The notes under the pieces: generated by a model
What the model was told of the DNA's origin: nothing
Database searches by the model: none
Seen by the model: only the letters and a program-made list of their open reading frames with translations
NCBI GenBank assembly: GCA_049325575.1
Contig: JBMOLK010000065.1
Location: 1-18,585, forward strand
Direction: 5' to 3'
DNA from: JBMOLK01 sp049325575
GTDB lineage: Bacteria; Bacillota; Clostridia; Acetivibrionales; Acetivibrionaceae
Length of the DNA stretch: 18,585 nt
Program-made: the position numbers and the translations under genes
In this document: positions 14,229 through 18,585 of the stretch, piece after piece
Layout: each line of letters starts with the position of its first letter
Numbering within the stretch: position 1 is the stretch's first letter

Positions 14229-14675
14229 TTGAAAAGACTCAATCCAGATAAGTTGTATGTTGAATTCAGAACTGGTGTTACAATGACTGAGCCAGTAATA
14301 GGGCGTAAGTATACATTAACGCACTCAGATATAACAGCAGACCTTTTTCTTACCATAGGTCTGCTGTTTGCATATGACAAGGTCAATGCCATGAGAGATG
14401 AGGTGCTTGCAGAATGGAGAACGAATAATGGATTTCCATTTCTATATGCATATGTTTATGTAGATGGGCAGTTTGGTTCAGCAGTATCTGCTGTGCGTAA
14501 TGCAATTTTCAGGCGTGAGCTGCCATTAGCTTTAGAAGCTATCAGATATGGGGATAGAAGATTCTTTGTTGCTCATCCTGATTTAGACAATGCACCGATA
14601 TGGATACATTTTGACTCAACAAACCCGGAGTATAACCGGTTCGAGTGCTGGGGTACTCCTAATGATTATAAGTAA
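14229..14675 (+). CDS. Staygreen (SGR) family protein, Mg-dechelatase-like
   Basis: 148 residues. The start MKRLNPDKLYVEFRTGV, then PVIGRKYTLTHSDITADLFL and GLLFAYDKVNAMRDEVLAEW, are the hallmarks of the staygreen family, followed by FLYAYVYVDGQFG and a HFDSTNPEYNRFECWG-type end. Plant SGR removes Mg from chlorophyll a, and bacterial homologues have been reported to have the same chemistry in vitro; the role in non-photosynthetic anaerobes is unknown. The start is TTG 14229, with GGGAAGTG about 6 bases upstream. It lies 95 bp after the large subunit with no clear terminator; TATAAT at 14159-14164 could be a -10 but lacks a well-placed -35. Read-through from the hydrogenase operon is therefore possible. 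Confidence 0.85.
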   Translation: MKRLNPDKLYVEFRTGVTMTEPVIGRKYTLTHSDITADLFLTIGLLFAYDKVNAMRDEVLAEWRTNNGFPFLYAYVYVDGQFGSAVSAVRNAIFRRELPLALEAIRYGDRRFFVAHPDLDNAPIWIHFDSTNPEYNRFECWGTPNDYK

Positions 14676-14690
14676 TGCGTTATAATAGGG

Positions 14691-15197
14691 TTACCATGAA
14701 TTATTCCACTGGCACATGACAATAATCTTATAAGGCACAGTTTGGGCAGGAATACTCTTTGTTGAAGCTCCAAAAACTACAATCAAATTCCTATTTGCAA
14801 TATTAGCTGTAAACACTTGCCCATTTTCTTGTATAATTTGAGTAAGAGGACTAATTATAAGCTTTAATGTACCATCACTACTTATTAGTTGGGTGTTAAA
14901 AAAATCTACCTTTATGTTTTGATTTTGTGTAACCCTTGCCATTACAATTGCCCGATATTGTGGGGGATATATTGATGGAACAGGGGCATTGAGATCATAA
15001 AATCCGATTACCGGATCTCCAACCGATATCATTACATGGTCTACAAAGTAGGTAGTTGGCGTTATTACGAAGTTAACAGTATTTCCATCTCTGTTTTGGA
15101 CTGTCATTAATTTATAACATCCTGATGGTGATTCACTTCCTGTCTAGAAATCGCTGATCATGGTAACAATGCCGAAAAAAGAACCAAAAGTCGCCGT
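14691..15197 (-). pseudogene. Small conserved-looking protein, start codon lost and internal TAG
   Basis: An open frame of 138 residues begins at ATG 15107 (MTVQNRDGNTVNFVITPTTY) and ends WNNSW at 14691, with DHVMISVGDPVIGFYD and PPQYRAIVMARV. Upstream, the same frame continues as protein-like sequence for 30 codons: TATFGSFFGIVTMISDF, then TAG (15146-15144), then TGSESPSGCYKLM. At the expected start, 7 bases after a GGAGG site (15209-15205), the codon is ACG (15197-15195). So ATG to ACG and probably TGG to TAG changes have hit it. The intact gene would encode about 168 residues. No function is known to me; the beta-rich sequence lacks a signal peptide. Translation could restart at 15107, but the site there is weak. 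An unmutated gene with a different true start is less likely. Confidence 0.6.
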
Positions 15198-15384
15198 TTT
15201 TCTTCCTCCGCCTCATAAATACTCTAAATACTCTAGAATAGCATATGAAACATTAATATATTATGTTACTCTTGAATCTTGTTTTTTAAAAAGCTATGTT
15301 AACCACACTAATGCTTTAATATATAAGAACTATTCCAATATCTCACTAGATCGAATAGGAACCATCATCCCAGTACGAGATAGT

Positions 15385-15427
15385 AAAAAGCTTTAGAAGT
15401 GATCATTAACATCTTCTAAAGCTTTTT
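15385..15427 (-). terminator. Bidirectional intrinsic terminator after the cupin gene
   Basis: AAAAAGCTTTAGAAG (15385-15399) and CTTCTAAAGCTTTTT (15413-15427) form a perfect 15-bp stem with a 13-nt loop. The stem itself ends in A/T runs, so it works on both strands. It lies 17 bp beyond the cupin stop codon. The plus-strand frame around 15160-15396 over it is not a gene. Confidence 0.8.
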
Positions 15428-15443
15428 AAATAGTTTTTTGATA

Positions 15444-16046
15444 TTAGTGGTCATGCCCTTCTTCAGCAGCTTCAGCATCTGCTTTAGTTTTATGAACCGT
15501 ACCAAAGGGATGTTGAGGTGGTGCATAAATAGAATATAATTTCAGTGGCTTATTGCCTGTATTGATTAGATTGTGCCATTTACCTGCAGGTATAATGAAC
15601 GCATAGTCATCGCGTACATTGGCTTGAAAATCCAACCTGTCTTTCGCATCACCCATTTTTACAAGGCCTTGCCCTTCCTCGATACGTATGAATTGATCAA
15701 GGTTTGGGTGGATCTCCAAACCTATGTCTTCTCCAACATTTATACTCATCAAGGTAAGCTGCAAATACTTTCCTGTCCATAAAGCGAGACGGAAGTTATT
15801 GTTTTGTTTGGTAGCTTCCTCAATATCAACTACAAACGGACAAGGTCCGTAATCCTTTAATATAATTGGGGTACTGGCCTTGACTTGATTGATATAAGGA
15901 AGATATTGATTAGGAAACTGGCTCCATAAATCTGGGTTATACATTGGGGTATTGGCAAAGTAAGGACACTGGTACATATTATATGCGTTATGCATTGGAG
16001 TGTTAGCGTTATAGGGGTATTGATACATTTTAGGGGCATTATACAT
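15444..16046 (-). CDS. Cupin-domain protein with Tyr/Asn/Pro-rich tandem repeats at the N-terminus
   Basis: 200 residues from ATG 16046, which has AAAGGA 9 bases upstream; ATG 16064 and 16055 lie before or within that site. Residues 2-35 are two copies of a 17-residue repeat (YNAPKMYQYPYNANTPM and HNAYNMYQCPYFANTPM), like the low-complexity Tyr-rich tails of spore coat proteins. Residues about 90-185 are a single cupin barrel: GEDIGLEIHPNLDQFIRIEE (motif 1, with HPN in place of HxH) and IPAGKWHNLINTGN (motif 2), then YSIYAPPQHPFGTVH. It ends in an acidic, His-containing tail. This cupin type is widespread; its ligand is unknown. Association with a spore surface is inferred from the N-terminus only. 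A 15-bp terminator follows. Confidence 0.85.
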   Translation of the reverse strand: MYNAPKMYQYPYNANTPMHNAYNMYQCPYFANTPMYNPDLWSQFPNQYLPYINQVKASTPIILKDYGPCPFVVDIEEATKQNNNFRLALWTGKYLQLTLMSINVGEDIGLEIHPNLDQFIRIEEGQGLVKMGDAKDRLDFQANVRDDYAFIIPAGKWHNLINTGNKPLKLYSIYAPPQHPFGTVHKTKADAEAAEEGHDH

Positions 16047-16107
16047 AGTGCTCATTCCTTTCATAAGCTTATAGTAGTATAATATGTATTATGTTAAGGA
16101 GTGTGCT

Positions 16108-16188
16108 ATGATTCACTGGAATAAGTGGATGAATAAGATGATTCTATTTAGCTTAAGGTGTTTATGCAATGCTTTCATACGCCTATAA
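16108..16188 (+). CDS. Possible 26-codon small ORF in the cupin/oxidase gap
   Basis: ATG 16108 follows AAGGAG by 6-7 bases and a TATAAT at 16078-16083. It reads MIHWNKWMNKMILFSLRCLC and ends at TAA 16186. There is no homology I know of and no -35. It may be chance. Confidence 0.2.
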   Translation: MIHWNKWMNKMILFSLRCLCNAFIRL

Positions 16189-16202
16189 AAGATAAGACCT
16201 TG

Positions 16203-17153
16203 TCATTTTATATAAATAACTCTAGTAATCATACCGCCAGGCGACTCACCGTTATTTGATTGGTGGAAGGTTTTCGTCCCGTTTAAAAGCCATATCCCCG
16301 GATTATTTGCTATTAATTCGACATCAATTCTCCGACCTGATGCTATGTCTATCGTGTCATCCCAGAAGCCGGGTCTTGGGAACCCATCAATCGAAACGAT
16401 CCTGAAATCATTGCCATGCAAATGCATGGAGTGGGATGTACTTGTTTTTGTAATAAACCTCATTCTTACCTTTTCACCAAATCTAAAATAAAGTGGTGAT
16501 GTATCCGGAAAGGACTTGCCATTGATGGTAAAAAAGTTTGGATTTCTATCAAACTTATCAGGTTTATATGTTCCCGGAAATACCTTTCCTAACTCTGGCT
16601 GAGGAATCTCCCACTGCTGGATCAGCAAAACATAATCATGATGTGGTATCAAATAGGGTGATATATACTCATTCTTGGGTAGCACAATAAATGCCCCAAT
16701 CAAACCCTACGATACCTGAAATGCTTCGGGAGAATGGTAAAAGAAGGTACCAGTTTGCCAGCAAAGGAATTTATAAGTGTAAGACTCTCCGGGCTTTATC
16801 CTTGGAGTTGTTGGTTCTATGTCCGGCGCACCATCTTGAGAGTTTGGCTTTGATAAGCCGTGAACGTGCAGGGATGTAGGGTGTTCCATTCTGTTTTCAA
16901 CAGTAAGGTAAATCCAATCACCTTGCCTCATAATTATCAATGGTCCTGGGGTAACACCGTTATATCCAAACGCCTCAATTGTCAGATTGGATAATATGTT
17001 ATGCTTAATAGGCTATGCAACAAGATGAAAATGCCGAATATTCTCTTTTTGACGGTAATCGGCAATTTTCATGTCTGGGGCACTTACTCTGCTTTCCCAG
17101 ATTGATGAATAATCTGGTGTTCTGTAAGTAAGAGGGAATGTATGTGATATCAA
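16203..17153 (-). pseudogene. Multicopper-oxidase-like protein with two in-frame TAG codons
   Basis: One continuous frame of 317 codons reads as a cupredoxin-repeat protein. From 17153: HTFPLTYRTPDYSSIWESR, MKIADYRQKENIRHFHLVA, then TAG (17015-17013). It then continues LSNLTIEAFGYNGVTPGPL, RQGDWIYLTVENRM, SLHVHGL, WQTGTFFYHSPEAFQVS, and TAG (16709-16707). The last part is GLIGAFIVLP, DYVLLIQQWEIPQPE, SHSMHLHGNDFRIVSIDGF, NPGIWLLNGTKTFHQSNNG and GGMITRV. Frame and similarity run straight across both stops, so these are nonsense changes (Glu or similar at the first), not frameshifts. No ATG lies at the beginning; TTG 17153 follows a stop, so the true N-terminus may be lost. The copper motif HCHxxxH expected near the end is replaced by LNGTKTFH. 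Amber read-through is the alternative. Confidence 0.7.
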
Positions 17154-17632
17154 TTAACTACACCTTCTTAATCTAAGTTATAAATTACTTCTTATGTTAA
17201 TATATTCAAGATTCTTGATTTATGTGTTTGAGTAAAAACTCTGTGATAAATTCATACAAATCATTCTATAGTCTAAGGTCAATACAACTCAATAACAATA
17301 GGAGTATAGAAAAGCTACAGATGCAAATAACTAAACTAAATCATATATCACGATAGTGTTAAGTAGCGTATGAAAAACGTAACTTGACAATATCAGTAAG
17401 AAGAAGATCCTTGAAAAGTGAAAAATGTGCCATAGTTCCGCATTTATTCCACGATCCTCTTGACAACAAGCCTCTTACGGCATGTTTATAGGCATAACGG
17501 GCAACACCCATTCTGAACAAGTAGAAGGGCGATGAAGAATGGATGATGTCTGGCAAAGGAGCCTAACATATCGTATTACTCATTGTAAAGAGGCTTTCGC
17601 GGCATAAAAGCTACTCCAGTGTTTCTGGTGAA
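17154..17632. other. Intergenic AT-rich region without a supported gene
   Basis: About 480 bp between the oxidase relic and the IS21 fragment. A 65-codon minus-strand frame (17556-17359) has no family resemblance I can place. The half next to istA is richer in G+C and may be remaining IS debris. No hairpin with a T-run was found. Confidence 0.35.
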
Positions 17633-18208
17633 CTATATTGCCTGCTTAGACAGAATAAGATTTTGAGAGAGTTGGATAAGTTTTTGCCATTTAGCAGGCA
17701 TATTAGGCAGAGCTGCTACAAACACATACGCCGGAATTATTTCGCCCGTATCTGTATCAATAATTTCAGCAGTTTGGCCAGCCCAGTCAACCTCCATTAT
17801 TTCTCCAGGCTTTCGGTTAATGTGCATGGTAGCTTTTGTGTTCTGAACAAAATCGCTGTAATACTTGTTGAATTGTGTGGATTTGTAAGGTATTTCACCT
17901 GCCTCTCTACACTTTTCACAATATTCAACCCACAGAAGAGTTAGTATAACTCCACTCTTAGCCATTTCACGATGGATATACTCGTAATCGGGCATTTTGT
18001 AGGTTTGTTTGATTCCTTCGATTGGAAACAGACGCTTGTAGATCTCCTTGTTTGACAAATCTGACGCTCTTTGCCAGTCAATCTTTTGTTCCTTTGCCTT
18101 CTGCAGAACAGTTACAACAGTAGTACGTGAGCAGCCGCAGCTTGCCGCAATTTGGGAATTATTGATTCCCAGATTGTTTAACCTGAGAATCTCTTTGTAA
18201 TTGGTCAT
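17633..18208 (-). mobile_element. istA: IS21-family transposase IstA, C-terminally truncated
   Basis: ATG 18208 has GGAGGG 8 bases upstream. Residues 1-50 are the helix-turn-helix (MTNYKEILRLNNLGINNSQI and CGCSRTTVVTVLQKAKEQ). The start of the DDE catalytic domain follows, with PGEIMEVDWAGQT (first Asp) and GEIIPAYVFVAALP. After AALP the sequence departs from the family and stops 23 residues later. About 190 of the usual 400-500 residues remain, the other catalytic acids are lost and no istB follows, so it is inactive. Its left end with repeats lies at 18277-18376. Confidence 0.85.
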
Positions 18209-18276
18209 CTTGTGACCCTCCTTGAATTTATTTACACCGGTTCCGATGCATAAATCCATTTTACAGGAGGGGTATA

Positions 18277-18376
18277 CCTGTTCAATCTTGCCGGAAGAAC
18301 TGTTCAATTTAAAACGGTCATACTATTCAATCTGTTCGGTCAAAGTGTTAAATCTGGTGCGGAATATTCAATCTAC
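18277..18376. repeat. IS21 left-end multiple repeats
   Basis: TTCAATCT or a close variant recurs at 18281, 18303, 18326, 18348 (TTAAATCT) and 18367, spaced 19-23 bp, about two helical turns each. Such regularly spaced boxes upstream of istA are typical transposase-binding sites. The element's outer border should lie close to 18375-18377. Confidence 0.65.
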
Positions 18377-18377
18377 T

Positions 18378-18585
18378 ATGATTCCTTGGGAAGAGTTTGA
18401 AGATGAGTATGCAAAAAACTTCAAAAAGACAAATAGAGGTGAAAAAGCGTACAACGTGCGTGTAGCGCTTGGAAGTTTGATTATCAAAGAACGCCTTGGA
18501 CTGTCAGATGAGGAAACAGTAAATCAAATATCAGAGAACCCGTATCTCCAGTATTTTTTAGGCTTTGAATCTTATACGGAAAAAG
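18378..18585 (+). mobile_element. IS5/IS1182-type transposase N-terminal part, truncated at both ends
   Basis: The frame MIPWEEFEDEYAKNFKKTNR, then YNVRVALGSLIIKERLGLSD and QISENPYLQYFLGFESYTEK, is the N-terminal domain of IS5/IS1182-like transposases. It runs off the window. Relatives have about 25-35 residues before the IPW motif; here the upstream bases are the IS21 end, so the IS21 element appears to have inserted into this transposase gene. In-frame codons upstream of ATG 18378 come from the IS21 end repeats. Confidence 0.75.

Noticed and set aside
15160..15396. 78-codon plus-strand ORF
   Set aside because: Antisense to the N-terminal remnant of the minus-strand pseudogene and runs into the cupin terminator stem.
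17359..17556. 65-codon minus-strand ORF
   Set aside because: No family resemblance, no ribosome binding site, and it lies in IS debris.

Overview
The window is chromosomal DNA from a low-GC, anaerobic, spore-forming Firmicute, most likely a member of the Clostridia. This is inferred from AT-rich codon use, strong AGGAGG-type ribosome binding sites, frequent TTG/GTG starts, an EFR1-type flavodoxin/ferredoxin, spore-coat-like proteins and Clostridia-type protein sequences. I cannot name the species.

Bases 1-2800 hold the 3' part of rlmD (23S rRNA uracil methyltransferase) and then a graveyard of mobile DNA: a set of 30-bp-spaced repeats, a truncated VOC gene, the start of an IS3-type orfA, a GC-rich palindromic insert and a 138-bp element with 22-bp inverted ends. 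Near 2480-2690 a good promoter, several hairpins and a strong terminator enclose no gene, which suggests an unassigned small RNA. Bases 2797-5175 hold a self-regulated tetR/EFR1-ferredoxin pair with two palindromic operators and an M23 peptidase. Then come a second copy of the inverted-end sequence and a ferritin-like gene broken by an in-frame TAA.

Bases 5965-14133 are the core: a tightly packed, mostly overlapping [NiFe]-hydrogenase operon. The order is maturation endopeptidase, HypA-like protein, hypF, hypC, hypD, hypE, a cytochrome-b5-like heme protein, small subunit, large subunit. HypF and HypE make the cyanide ligand, HypC and HypD assemble Fe(CN)2CO, the HypA-like protein may help with nickel, and the endopeptidase trims the large subunit after His455. 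A staygreen-family (Mg-dechelatase-like) gene follows 95 bp later with no visible terminator between. The enzyme departs from the textbook form. The RIEGH glutamate of the large subunit is Ser. One proximal-cluster Cys of the small subunit is Asn. There is no Tat signal or membrane anchor, and the electron partner next to it is a b5-like protein. The HypA-like protein lacks the zinc domain, and hypB is absent here. This is the best candidate for an under-described system.

Bases 14691-18585, mostly on the minus strand, are again eroding. They hold a small conserved-looking gene with a lost start and an internal TAG, an intact cupin gene with a repetitive Tyr/Asn/Pro N-terminus, a multicopper-oxidase-like frame with two in-frame TAG codons, a truncated IS21 istA with a five-copy end repeat, and the 5'-truncated start of an IS5/IS1182-type transposase running off the right edge.
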